Below are positions 7,415-17,200 of a DNA stretch of 34,848 nt, piece after piece. Source of the stretch: Elusimicrobia bacterium HGW-Elusimicrobia-3 (GTDB lineage Bacteria; Elusimicrobiota; Elusimicrobia; Elusimicrobiales; UBA9959); NCBI GenBank assembly GCA_002840355.1, contig PHAL01000029.1:1-34848 (forward strand), written 5' to 3'. How positions within the stretch are numbered: the stretch's first letter is position 1; each line of letters begins with the position of its first letter. The translations under genes and the position numbers were made by a program. Below the pieces are notes generated by a model. It was not told the DNA's origin, ran no database searches, and saw only the letters and a list, made by a program, of their open reading frames with translations.

Positions 7415-9844
7415 TACTGGTTCTACTCAGAAGGCAATATCCTAGGCCCTTACGAGCCGGCAGAAATGCTGGCCCTGCCCGCTTTTGCCGACGAGAGCCT
7501 GGTCTGCCCCGAGAGCGCCACCGGCGACAACCCCGGCGACTGGCGCCCCGCCTCCCAGGTGGCCGAGATAGCGGCCGCCCTCAGCGTGGGCGTGGGGCAC
7601 ACCGTCAGCGCCGGCGCCATGACCGGCTCCTACGAGTATGAGACCGGCTTCAGCTCCTCCGTGAACTATTTCGACAACCGCGAGCCCGCGGCCGGCGCCA
7701 GCTACGGGGAACTGCTCGACACCATAGACAATATCCTGGGCGCCTATAAAGAAGGCCCCGCCGCCCCCGGCAAGCCCGCCGAGACCGATTACGACCTGGC
7801 CGAGAAGTTCGACATCCGCCTCTCCCGCATACAGGAAGAGCTGGAGGCCGCCCGCTGGGAGAAGAACCTCCTCCTCGAGAAAATGCGCATGAAGGAGATG
7901 GAGGAGAAGAAGAACAAGGCCCGCATAGAGGAGCTCGAGGCCCGCCTCAAGGGCGAGAAGGAAAAACTGGACGGCAGCGTGAAGGAGACCGCGCAGGCCC
8001 TGCACCTGGCCGATCTGAAAGACAAGGCCGAAACCCTGCGCCAGATAGAAGAGATCAAGAAAGAAGAACTTTCGCTGAAAGAAGACGAGGCCCGCCGGCC
8101 CGCGCCCGCCCCCGCTGCCGAAGCGGCAGGCGTGCCGGTTCCCGAGGCGGCCGCGGAGCCGGTTTCCGAGACCCCCGCCGAGCCCGAGGCGCCCGCCGTT
8201 GAACCCCGCGGCTTTAAGGCCCAGCCCATCTCCGCCGCGGCTTTCCCCGAGACGGCCCCCGCCGCCGACCAGGCCGCCCCCAGGATAGAGACCCGCTCCT
8301 TCAAGAGCATCAAGGCCGGCGCCGAGATAAAGCTCGCCCGCACCGTGGGGGACGAACTCAAGGAAGAGGCAGAAGACCCCGGCATGACCAAGCGCTCCTT
8401 CAAGAGCCTCGGCCAGACCCAGCCTCCGGCTTACGTCTACGGCTCCCATTATGACAAGCCGCTCCCCGGCCCCGAGGCCGCGCCCGCCGGCGCTTTCCCC
8501 GAAGCCGCGTCCGAGCCCCTGCCCCAGCAGGCCGGCGGCATAGTGTACGACTTCACCGTGGTCACCACCAGGCCCGCGGACGTGCAGCAGTTCAAGATCG
8601 AGGCCCGCCAGGAGCAGCCCATAGATTACAGGCCGGTCAAGCCGCCTACCTACGACATGGGCATACAGCAGGCCGCCCCCGCGCCGCAGGCCCAGCCGGC
8701 GCCTCAGGCCCAGCCCCAGCCCGCGGCGAGCCCGGCCCCTGCCCCCGCTCAGGCGCAGCAGCCTTTCCAGTTCCAGCCCGCCTACCAGGCGCCCGCACAG
8801 GCCCCCACGCCCACTTTCCAGCAGGCGGCCCAGGCCCAGCCCGCTTACCAGTTCCAGCCCGGCGCCGCGGCCCAACCCGCGCCGGCCCCCGCTCCCGTGG
8901 CGCAGATGGCCCCGGCCGCCGCCGCGCCCCAGGCCGCCCCTGCTCCCGCCGCTGCCCCCGAGGCCGGCCCCGATTCTCCCGATAAGACCGTGCGCCTGGT
9001 CATGCCCTCGCAGAAAGGCAAGCCGGCGGTGAAGGCGGATGAAAAGCCCCGCAAGAAGGGCGGCAGGACGGCTTTCCTGGCCATACTCGTGATCTTCGGC
9101 TCCATAGCCGCCGGCGGTCTCGGTTACTTCTTCCTCGGCGAGGGCGTAACTTTCTCTGAATTCTCGATGCTGAGCCTGGGCGGCAAGAAGAAGCCTTCCA
9201 CCCTGCCCAGCCAGCTTGACCCCCAGGCCGGCGAGGATGCCGCCGCCCGGACCGCCGCGCCCGTAGCGCAGCCCGAGGCCGAGGCGCAGCCCGCGCCCGC
9301 TCCGGCTCCCGCGCAGCAGCCCGTCAACGAGAACATCAAGAAGGCCATAGACATAGTCAAGAACTACAAGCTTTCCGGCGGCCGCGGCGGCATAGCCACC
9401 TGGTTCGCCAATTCCTTCCTGTCCAATACCGGCGGCGCCAACGAGGAGTGGACCGCCACCCCGCTGCACGGCGACATTTTGGTGGTGCAGTACCGCCTGC
9501 TGCGGCCCAAGCAGGAGCCGCTGGTGTACCAGTTCGAGGTGGATTCGGCTAAAAGGGACATCGTGCGCGGTATCAACAATAACGCGCTGGAACTGTTGGA
9601 CTTTGCCGCCAAAGAGAAGAGCGTGAGCGCGGCCCCGGTCAGGAAAGCCGCCCCCAGGAAAGCCGCCCCCAGGAAGCCGGTGCGCAAGGTCGTCAGGAGT
9701 TCCGAACCGGATCTTCTGCCGCTGCCCGAAGCCCCCTCAGCGGGGTCCGGCGACCAGGACCCGACCGGCTTCGAGAATCCAGGGGCCGATTCCGAGCAGG
9801 TGAAGTACCTGAAGGCGCAGGAATCAGACGAGGAGCTGTTCTAA
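7409..9844 (+). CDS. GYF-domain, proline-rich single-span membrane protein next to pilus motor genes
   Basis: About 811 residues from MKYWFYSEG. Residues 1-50 resemble the bacterial GYF_2 fold (YWFYSEGNILGPYEP), a module that in other proteins binds proline-rich peptides. Residues ~130-230 form a charged coiled coil, and ~231-527 are Pro/Ala/Gln-rich and disordered, including the short motif R-[SG]-F-K-[SA] three times. Residues ~551-577 form one transmembrane helix after a basic stretch, so the N-terminal bulk is cytoplasmic. The outer part carries a compact domain (~638-731), a Lys/Arg/Ala/Pro tail with two RKAAP copies, and an acidic end. It precedes pilB by 114 bases, suggesting a pilus or secretion accessory role; this is inferred only from position. 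An upstream in-frame ATG at 7376 is less likely because homology to GYF starts at 7409. Confidence 0.75.
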   Translation: MKYWFYSEGNILGPYEPAEMLALPAFADESLVCPESATGDNPGDWRPASQVAEIAAALSVGVGHTVSAGAMTGSYEYETGFSSSVNYFDNREPAAGASYGELLDTIDNILGAYKEGPAAPGKPAETDYDLAEKFDIRLSRIQEELEAARWEKNLLLEKMRMKEMEEKKNKARIEELEARLKGEKEKLDGSVKETAQALHLADLKDKAETLRQIEEIKKEELSLKEDEARRPAPAPAAEAAGVPVPEAAAEPVSETPAEPEAPAVEPRGFKAQPISAAAFPETAPAADQAAPRIETRSFKSIKAGAEIKLARTVGDELKEEAEDPGMTKRSFKSLGQTQPPAYVYGSHYDKPLPGPEAAPAGAFPEAASEPLPQQAGGIVYDFTVVTTRPADVQQFKIEARQEQPIDYRPVKPPTYDMGIQQAAPAPQAQPAPQAQPQPAASPAPAPAQAQQPFQFQPAYQAPAQAPTPTFQQAAQAQPAYQFQPGAAAQPAPAPAPVAQMAPAAAAPQAAPAPAAAPEAGPDSPDKTVRLVMPSQKGKPAVKADEKPRKKGGRTAFLAILVIFGSIAAGGLGYFFLGEGVTFSEFSMLSLGGKKKPSTLPSQLDPQAGEDAAARTAAPVAQPEAEAQPAPAPAPAQQPVNENIKKAIDIVKNYKLSGGRGGIATWFANSFLSNTGGANEEWTATPLHGDILVVQYRLLRPKQEPLVYQFEVDSAKRDIVRGINNNALELLDFAAKEKSVSAAPVRKAAPRKAAPRKPVRKVVRSSEPDLLPLPEAPSAGSGDQDPTGFENPGADSEQVKYLKAQESDEELF

Positions 9845-9864
9845 GGCCGGCCGGGGGGTTGCTC

Positions 9865-9892
9865 TTGCCAATCGGTGCCGTCTATTTATAGT
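9865..9892 (+). promoter_or_regulatory. Probable sigma-70 promoter of pilBTC
   Basis: TTGCCA at 9865-9870 and TATAGT at 9887-9892 are separated by 16 bases. Transcription would begin near 9899, giving a leader of about 60 bases before pilB. Confidence 0.5.
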
Positions 9893-9914
9893 ATTATGTA
9901 AGTCCAAGCTGGGG

Positions 9915-9952
9915 GGCCTGCGCCGCGGAGGCGCGGGCCTGTCTCGCTTTTT
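9915..9952 (+). promoter_or_regulatory. Hairpin plus T-run in the pilB leader (attenuator-like)
   Basis: GGCCTGCGCC at 9915-9924 pairs with GGCGCGGGCC at 9930-9939 (ten pairs including one G-U) around loop GCGGA. Nine bases later comes TTTTT at 9948-9952. The shape resembles an intrinsic terminator placed after the promoter and seven bases before the pilB ATG, so it may attenuate transcription. The distance to the T-run is longer than in a textbook terminator. Confidence 0.4.
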
Positions 9953-9958
9953 CAGACT

Positions 9959-11728
9959 ATGGCAGAGAAAGGAATATCCGTAAACATTTCAAGGCGCCTC
10001 GGGGAGATGCTTGTCTCCGCGGGCCTCGTTACCGCCGCGCAGCTGGCCGAGGTGCTGGAGATGCAGCGCACCAGCGGCGGCAAGCTGGGCCAGCTGCTGG
10101 TGCACAAGAAATTCATAGACGAGCGCAAGCTGCTGGAGTTCCTCAGCAAGCAGTTCGGTATAGAGTTCGTGGACCTGCGCGGCCTCGCCATAAAAGACGA
10201 GATCCTGAAGATCATCCCCGAGAACATCGCCCGCCGTTACGGCCTGGTGGCCGTGGATAAGACCGAGAATAAGCTGAAGGTGGCGATGGAGGACCCGCTC
10301 AACATCGTCGTCCTCGACGACCTGAAGATGATGACGGGCTTCGACATCAAGCCGGTCTTCGGGGCCGAGTCCGACATCAGCGCGGCGATAGACAAGAATT
10401 ACGGGGCCAAGACCTCCAAGGAAGCCCTGGACGACATCCTGCGCAAGACCGTCAACGGCACCACCGAGGTGTCGCTGGTGGAGGAGGACTCCAATAAAGG
10501 CGGCGGCGACGACCTGATCTCGCTGGAGGCCACGGGCGAGGCCGCGCCTATCGTGAAGATGGTCAACCTGATCATCTCCAGCGCGATCAAGGCCCACGCC
10601 TCCGACATCCATATCGAGCCGACCTACAAGGAGACCAAGGTCCGGTTCCGCATAGACGGCGTGCTGCACGCGCAGCCTTCGCCGCCCAAAAAATTCCACA
10701 ACGCCATCGTCAGCCGCCTCAAGATCATGTCCACCCTCGACATCTCCGAGCGCCGCATGCCGCAGGACGGCCGCACCAAGCTCAAGATCGAGGACCACGA
10801 GGTGGACCTGCGCGTCTCCGTCCTGCCCTGCGGCCCGGGCGAGAAGGTGGTCATGCGCATCCTGGACTCCTCCGGCCTCAAGCTGCGGCTGGAGGACCTG
10901 GGCATGGAGCCGGAGAACCTGGCCATCTTCGCCAAGTGCCTCAAGGCCCCGCACGGCATCAATCTGGTCACCGGCCCCACCGGCTCGGGCAAATCCACCA
11001 CCCTCTATTCCGCCCTCGCCACGCTCAACGAGCCCGACGTCAACATCGTCACCATCGAGGACCCGATCGAGTACCAGCTGGAGGGCATCAACCAGGTGAT
11101 GGTCAACAACGACGTCGGCCTCACTTTCGCGGCCGGCCTGCGCTCGTTCCTGCGCCAGGACCCGGACGTGATCATGGTGGGCGAGATCCGCGATTTCGAG
11201 ACCATGGCCACCGCCATCAACGCGGCCATGACGGGCCACCTGGTCTTCTCCACGCTGCACACCAACGACGCCCCCGGCGCCATCACCCGCATAGGCATGA
11301 TGGGGGTGGAGCCGTTCCTGACCTCTTCGACGCTGCTGATGGTGGTGGCGCAGCGCCTGGTGCGCTGCATCTGCAAGGGCTGCAAGGAAACCTACGAGGT
11401 GGCGCCCGAGCTGCTGGTCAGCCTGGGGGTGCCCAGGGCTATCCTTGATAATAATATTAAAAATGGTAAAATTACCCTGTCCAGAGGGAGGGGGTGCGAC
11501 ATCTGCGCCCAGACCGGCTATAAAGGCCGCATGGGTATACACGAGATACTTGAGGTCAGCGACGCCATCAGGGCCCTGATCATAGAGAAAGCGCACACCT
11601 CGAAGATAAAAGAGGCCGCGCGCAAGAATGGCATGATCACGCTGCGCGAATCGGCCCTCCGCAAGCTTTTTTCGGGAGCGACCACGGTGGAAGAAGTCAT
11701 CCGCGTCACCGGGTCCGACGTGGATTAA
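9959..11728 (+). CDS. pilB: Type IV pilus assembly ATPase PilB
   Basis: This 589-residue hexameric ATPase powers pilus extension at the inner membrane. An N-terminal MshEN-type domain (residues ~10-150, with LGEMLVSAGLV and LGQLLVHKKFI) may bind a cyclic dinucleotide. Walker A GPTGSGKST is at 339-347, Walker B DPDVIMVGE at 401-409, and the His box STLHTNDAP follows. The zinc knuckle has Cys470, 472, 475 and Cys513, 516. Length and order are those of PilB/GspE. There is no strong ribosome site before ATG 9959. pilT starts 30 bases downstream. Confidence 0.95.
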   Translation: MAEKGISVNISRRLGEMLVSAGLVTAAQLAEVLEMQRTSGGKLGQLLVHKKFIDERKLLEFLSKQFGIEFVDLRGLAIKDEILKIIPENIARRYGLVAVDKTENKLKVAMEDPLNIVVLDDLKMMTGFDIKPVFGAESDISAAIDKNYGAKTSKEALDDILRKTVNGTTEVSLVEEDSNKGGGDDLISLEATGEAAPIVKMVNLIISSAIKAHASDIHIEPTYKETKVRFRIDGVLHAQPSPPKKFHNAIVSRLKIMSTLDISERRMPQDGRTKLKIEDHEVDLRVSVLPCGPGEKVVMRILDSSGLKLRLEDLGMEPENLAIFAKCLKAPHGINLVTGPTGSGKSTTLYSALATLNEPDVNIVTIEDPIEYQLEGINQVMVNNDVGLTFAAGLRSFLRQDPDVIMVGEIRDFETMATAINAAMTGHLVFSTLHTNDAPGAITRIGMMGVEPFLTSSTLLMVVAQRLVRCICKGCKETYEVAPELLVSLGVPRAILDNNIKNGKITLSRGRGCDICAQTGYKGRMGIHEILEVSDAIRALIIEKAHTSKIKEAARKNGMITLRESALRKLFSGATTVEEVIRVTGSDVD

Positions 11729-11758
11729 ATCAGGCAACCCTACAGGAGCTAAACGAAT

Positions 11759-12835
11759 ATGGTAACAATGAGCGAACTGTTCATAATGATGCACGAGAAG
11801 AACGCCTCGGACATCCACATTACCGCCGGCGCCACCCCGATGCTGCGCATAGACGGCGACCTGGTGCAGACCCCTTTCGAAAAGCTCACCCCCGAGATGT
11901 GCCAGACGCTGATCTTCTCGCTGATGACCGACGCGCAGCGCCAGCGCTTCGAGGCCACCAACGAACTCGACTTCGCCTTCGGCATCAAGGGCATGGGCCG
12001 CCTGCGCATGAACGCCTACCGCCAGCGCGGCGTGGTCGGCGCGGCCATCCGCTCCATCCCGAGCAAGTACAAGACTTTCGAAGAGCTCAACCTGCCCCCG
12101 GTCGTCTATGAACTGATGAAGATGACCAAGGGCCTGCTGCTCATTACCGGCCCCACGGGCTCGGGCAAGTCCACCACGCTCGCTTCGATGATAGACTACC
12201 TCAACGAGCACCGCAACTACCATATCATCACGGTAGAGGACCCTATCGAGTACGTGCACACGCACAAGAAGAGCATAGTCAACCAGCGCGAAGTCGGCGC
12301 CGACACCGAGACCTTCGGCGCCGCGCTGCGCCACGTGCTGCGCCAGGACCCCGATGTCATCCTGATCGGCGAGCTGCGCGACCTGGAGACCATCGGCGCC
12401 GCCCTGAACATCGCCGAAACCGGCCACCTGGTGTTCGCCACGCTGCACACCTCCGACGCCGCCCAGACGATCAACCGCATCATCGACGTCTTCCCGCCGC
12501 ACCAGCAGGAGCAGATCCGCGTGCAGCTGTCGTTCGTGCTGCAGGGCGTGTTCGCGCAGCAGCTGCTGCCCCACGCCAGCGGCACCGGCCGCACCCTCGC
12601 CTGCGAGGTGCTCATCGCCAATTCCGCCGTCCGCAACCTCATCCGCGAGCAGAAGATCGAGCAGATCGCCACGATCATCCAGACCGGCGGCAAGTTCGGC
12701 ATGGTCACGATGAACCAGTCGCTCGTCGAACTTTACAAGAAGCAGAAGATCAGCTACCAGGAAGCCGTGAACCGCTCCACCGACCCCGAAGACCTCAAGA
12801 AGCTCCTGCAGAAGTCGCTGTCGGTCACGGGTTGA
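11759..12835 (+). CDS. pilT: Type IV pilus retraction ATPase PilT
   Basis: This 358-residue ATPase depolymerises pili and drives twitching or DNA uptake. Walker A GPTGSGKST is at residues 131-139, Walker B DPDVILIGELRD at 197-208, and the His box ATLHTSDA follows. The C-terminal motif reads AVRNLIRE, close to the PilT hallmark AIRNLIRE needed for retraction. It lacks the zinc cysteines of PilB, as expected. An AGGAG ribosome site lies about 12 bases before ATG 11759. pilC begins 6 bases after the stop, so the two are coupled. Confidence 0.95.
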   Translation: MVTMSELFIMMHEKNASDIHITAGATPMLRIDGDLVQTPFEKLTPEMCQTLIFSLMTDAQRQRFEATNELDFAFGIKGMGRLRMNAYRQRGVVGAAIRSIPSKYKTFEELNLPPVVYELMKMTKGLLLITGPTGSGKSTTLASMIDYLNEHRNYHIITVEDPIEYVHTHKKSIVNQREVGADTETFGAALRHVLRQDPDVILIGELRDLETIGAALNIAETGHLVFATLHTSDAAQTINRIIDVFPPHQQEQIRVQLSFVLQGVFAQQLLPHASGTGRTLACEVLIANSAVRNLIREQKIEQIATIIQTGGKFGMVTMNQSLVELYKKQKISYQEAVNRSTDPEDLKKLLQKSLSVTG

Positions 12836-12841
12836 TGAACG

Positions 12842-14041
12842 ATGCAATTCGCCTATAAAGCCAAGGACAATAACGGCAAGCTCACCGAAGGCATGGTGGA
12901 GGCGCCGGACGAGAAGGCGGCGATCGCGCGCCTGCGCGGCCAGCGCCTCTCCGTCACCGAGATCAAGGCCGGCGGCAAGGTCGGCAGGCAGGGCAAGAAG
13001 GGCGGGTCGATCGACAACAAGGACGTCGTCATCTTCTCGCGGCAGCTCTCCACGCTGGTGTCCTCCGGCGTGCCCATCGTGCAGGGCCTGACCATCCTCA
13101 GCGAGCAGGCCGAAACCCCCAACTTCAAACTGGTGCTGGGCGCGCTGCGCACCGACATCGAGGCCGGCCTTTCCATCGCCGACGCGATGAAGAAGCACCC
13201 GAACGCATTCACCGAGCTGTACGTGGCCATGATCCGCGCCGGCGAGGTGGGCGGTATCCTCGACACCATCCTCGAGCGCCTGTCCGCCTACCTGGAGGCC
13301 AACGAGGCCCTGAAGGCCAAGGTCAAGGCCGCGATGATGTACCCTATCGTCGTCTTCAGCGCCGCCGGCCTGATCACCATCTTCCTGATCGTCTTCGTGA
13401 TCCCGATCTTCAAGGATATCTTCGCCGGCTTCGGCGCCGAGCTGCCCTTCATCACGCAGATGCTGATCAACATCTCGGACTTCATGCGCTCCAAGATCCT
13501 CTACATGCTGCCGGTAATAGGCGGCCTTGTGTGGGGGATCAAGCGCTGGATGAAGACCGAGAAAGGCCGGTGGAAGGTGGACGAGCTTTCACTGAAACTT
13601 CCTGTCTTCGGCATCCTGCTCAAGAAGGTGGCCATCGCCAAGTTCAGCCGCACGCTGGGCACGCTGATCAAGTCCGGCGTGCCGATCCTGCAGGGGCTCG
13701 AGACCGTGGCCAAGACGGCCGGCAACAAGGTCATCGAGGCCGCCATCGACAACAGCCAGAAGTCCATCAAAGAGGGCGGCCGCATCTCCGACCCGCTCAA
13801 GAAGGCCAACATCTTCCCGCCGATGGTCATCCAGATGATCAGCGTGGGCGAGGAGACCGGCGGCCTCGACAACATGCTCACCAAGATCGCCGACTTCTAC
13901 GACCAGGAGGTGGACACGGCCGTGAAGGGCCTCACCTCCATGCTCGAGCCGCTGATCATGATCTTCCTGGGCGTCGTCATCGGCACTATCGTCATCGCCA
14001 TGTTCATGCCGATGTTCAGCCTGGGCGAAATGGTCGGCTAG
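12842..14041 (+). CDS. pilC: Type IV pilus inner-membrane platform protein PilC
   Basis: This 399-residue platform protein couples the PilB/PilT motors to pilin assembly. Two GspF-type helical domains (about residues 65-190 and 265-390) are separated by membrane segments; hydrophobic stretches are near residues 170-195, 220-236 and 360-390. The opening QFAYKAKDNNGKLTEGMVEA is typical of the family. It is the last gene of the pilBTC block and a strong terminator follows. No pilin, pilMNOPQ or prepilin peptidase gene is present in the window. Confidence 0.95.
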   Translation: MQFAYKAKDNNGKLTEGMVEAPDEKAAIARLRGQRLSVTEIKAGGKVGRQGKKGGSIDNKDVVIFSRQLSTLVSSGVPIVQGLTILSEQAETPNFKLVLGALRTDIEAGLSIADAMKKHPNAFTELYVAMIRAGEVGGILDTILERLSAYLEANEALKAKVKAAMMYPIVVFSAAGLITIFLIVFVIPIFKDIFAGFGAELPFITQMLINISDFMRSKILYMLPVIGGLVWGIKRWMKTEKGRWKVDELSLKLPVFGILLKKVAIAKFSRTLGTLIKSGVPILQGLETVAKTAGNKVIEAAIDNSQKSIKEGGRISDPLKKANIFPPMVIQMISVGEETGGLDNMLTKIADFYDQEVDTAVKGLTSMLEPLIMIFLGVVIGTIVIAMFMPMFSLGEMVG

Positions 14042-14058
14042 CGCCGCGCCGCCCGCTG

Positions 14059-14085
14059 AAAAGCCCGGCCCTCGCCGGGCTTTTT
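14059..14085 (+). terminator. Rho-independent terminator after pilC
   Basis: AAGCCCGGC at 14061-14069 pairs perfectly with GCCGGGCTT at 14074-14082, loop CCTC, followed by a run of Ts to 14085. It separates the pilus block from the giant-protein operon. Confidence 0.9.
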
Positions 14086-14107
14086 CATTTCTGCCTGGGA
14101 AGCGGTA

Positions 14108-14137
14108 TTACCAACGCCGCCCCGTATTTGTTATCAT
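14108..14137 (+). promoter_or_regulatory. Possible promoter of the giant-protein operon
   Basis: TTACCA at 14108-14113 and TATCAT at 14132-14137 are spaced by 18 bases, just after the pilC terminator. Transcription would start near 14144, leaving a leader of about 130 bases. Confidence 0.4.
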
Positions 14138-14144
14138 AGAGGCA

Positions 14145-14167
14145 GCGCCGCTCTTGTTTTGCGGCGC
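14145..14167 (+). promoter_or_regulatory. Hairpin at the 5' end of the giant-protein leader
   Basis: GCGCCGC at 14145-14151 pairs perfectly with GCGGCGC at 14161-14167 around a 9-base loop. It would lie at the extreme 5' end of the predicted mRNA, where such stems protect transcripts from decay. Confidence 0.4.
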
Positions 14168-14273
14168 GACGGGGAACTGGGGGACAATAAGCAACAGCTC
14201 TTCCTTATTCCCGCATAATAAGCACAGAAACGCCGATAAACCGCGGCCGGCAATCCTTCGATAGAGGTGAATG

Positions 14274-17200
14274 ATGCGAAAATACCTTTGGGCCCTCCTT
14301 GCTGTTTTTGTCTGCTCTCTCCCTTCTCTGCTGGCCGCCGCCCCGGGTTATTACACGGACCCGTTCTCCAAGTTCCAGACCGCCGTTAAACCGGTGAGGA
14401 ACCTGCCCGACGGCGCCGCGCAGTGGAAGGCCATCGCCGCCGGCCTGGCGGCGGACCCGCTCTTCGCCTCCCTCGGCCTCGACAAGCTTACCTACTCCGG
14501 GGGCAACCAGCTCTCTTACGATTTCGACCTGCGGCTGGGCGAGATAGACCTGGACCTGAAGGGCACGCTCACCTTCGACGCGGCCGCTGCCGACGGGCAG
14601 CCCGTGGCCACTCTGACCTCCGCGGCCCAGTCCCGCACCGCGGCCGACCTGGTGGATATCGGCGCGCTGCACGCCACCTCGGCCAGCCTGGAAGCCGCCG
14701 TCTATAAGGAAAGCGGCGAGTACAAGCTCTACGCCCGGATCATCCCGAGGTTCACCAATTACAACAAGCCCCCGCTGCCTTCCCTGCTGCTGTCCAAGAG
14801 CAAAGGCGGCCTGGACTATACCGTGATAGGCGGCAATCTGGCGCTGAGGGATATCTTCCCTTTCGCGGCGCAGGCCCCGCTCTACAAGCAGTTCGCCTTC
14901 GAGAGCCTCTCCAAGAGCGGCACCACGCTGTCGGTCAAAGGCTCGGTCGGCGGCCGCGCCGTGACGGCTGCCGGCGACACCGTGAAGGATACGCTGTTCG
15001 TTACCGGCGACGGCCTCACTGCCGCCGATTTTTACCCTGAAACCGCGGCCCTGCCCCTGCTCAATGGTCTCGCTTTCGACAGTTTCTCCCTGACCGCCGC
15101 CGGCGAGGCCGTGGCCGGCCGGCTGAACGGCAAGAAAGTCTCCGTCTCCCGCGGGGCCGACAAGAAATCCTTCGCCGTGACCGGAGACGATATTAAGCTG
15201 GAAGATTTTATTCCCGCGGCGTCCCAGGTGCCCTGCGTCAACGCCCTGGCCCTGGACAGCGTACTGGCTTCCGACACCAGTCTCGCCATCTCCGGCAAGG
15301 TCAACGGCAAACCGGTTTCCGTCTCCGGTTCCCTGGCGGACAATAAAGTGGAAATGACCGGCCCAGGCCTGAGCCTGCCCTCCTGCATACCGCTGTCGCT
15401 CAACCTGCCCTATCTGAAACTCTTCAGCTTCGGCGGCCTGGTCCACTGGCCGGACCGGCTGGAAGTGGACGGCACGGTGAACGGCAAGGACGTCAAGGTG
15501 GTGTGGATCTTCGCTCCGAACACCGTCACCGTGACCGGCGAGAGCATAAAGCTCGGGGACATGATCCCCGCGGCCGCCAAGGAACCCATGCTGGAGAGCT
15601 TCGCTTTCCTGAGCCTGGAATATTCCAAGGCCGCGCTTAAAGTGAACGGCAAGGTCAGCGGCAAGGCCCTTACCGTTACTCAGGACAACGCCGCCAAGAC
15701 CTTTACGGTCTCCGGCGCCGGCCTGACCCTGGCCGATTTCATTCCCGAGGCCGCCGGCATACCCTACCTGCGCAGGTTCGACCTGAACCTGGTGCGGCAG
15801 CGCCCCGGCGGCGTGCTGGTAGCCGGGGACGTGGCCGGCAAGGCCGTCACGGTGGAGAGCGACAGGGCCGCCGGCTCTTTCACGGTGACCGGCGAGGGGC
15901 TGAAGCTGGCCGACTTCGTGCCGGAGGCCTCGCAGATCGCCTTCCTCGACGCTTTCGCGCTCGACGGCGTGCGCAGCTCGGCAGACGAGTTCGTGGTGAC
16001 CGGGAAGGTCGGCGACAAGGCCGTGATGGTGGACGACCACCTCGCCAGCAATATCTTCACGGTGACCGGGCAGGACCTTAAACTTTCCGATTTCTTCCCG
16101 GACACCAAGGCCATCCCCGCGCTGGACCGGTTCGCTTTCGACAGCTTCACCCATACCGCCGACTCCGTGGAGGCGGCCGGCAAGCTCAACGGCAAGGCCG
16201 TAAGCGTAGCACGCAATGCCGGGACCGCGGAACTGACCGTAAAAGGCGCGGGACTCAAGCTGTCCGATTTCGTGCCGCAGGCCTCCGGCGCCCCCTACCT
16301 CGACCGGTTCGCCTTCCTGGACATGACCTGGACCCCGGGTGTGACCCGCGTGGACGGCACGGTTAACGGCAAGAACGTTTCGGTTAACCTCGACAACGCG
16401 AAGAAGACCTACACGATATCCGGCTCGGCTATGAAACTGTCCGATTTCGTGCCGCAGGCCGCGAAACTCACCTACCTCGAGAATTTCGACCTCGAGAGCG
16501 TGCAGAGTTCCACCGGGAGCGTCACGGTCAAGGGACACGTGGAAGGCAAAAGGCTCGCCATCGAGGTCGCCAAAACCGGCGGGGCCTTCGAGGTCACCGG
16601 CGAGGACCTGAAGCTCAAGGACTTCATAGCCGAGGCGGCCTCCGTGGCTTACCTGGACAATTTCATGTTCGACCGTTTCGCCTGGTCGCCCGACCGCATG
16701 GCGGCGGACGGGAAGATCCACGGCAAAAGCGTCGCCGTGGTAAAAAAACAGGATTCCCCGGAATTTTCCGTGACAGGCGACGACCTCAAGCTCTCCGATT
16801 TCGTCCCCGGCGCGGCCCAGGTCGCCTGCGTGAACGCCTTCGCCCTGGACAAAGTGAGCCGCTCGGCTGCGGAACTCGCCATAGCGGGCAAAATAGACGG
16901 CAAGCCCGTCGCGGTCTCCGCGGCGGCGGACGGCAAGGTCTCCATGACCGGCACGGGCCTGAGCCTGCCCGCCTGCATCCCTCTCTCCCTGAACATCCCC
17001 TTCCTTAAGTGGTTCAGCTTCGGCGGGCTTTTCTACTGGCCCGACCGGCTGGAGATAGACGGCACGGTCAACGGCAAGGCGGTCAAAGTGGTCTGGGTAT
17101 TCGCGCCCGACACCGTCACCCTCACCGGCGACTCTATCAAGCTGGCCGACCTGGTGCCGGCCGCCGCAAAGGTGCCCGAGCTGAACAACTTCGCCTTCCT

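Noticed and set aside
9989-13198. A 1,069-codon open frame on the - strand opposite pilB-pilT-pilC
   Set aside because: It is the shadow of three well-recognised genes, with low-complexity composition and no family resemblance.
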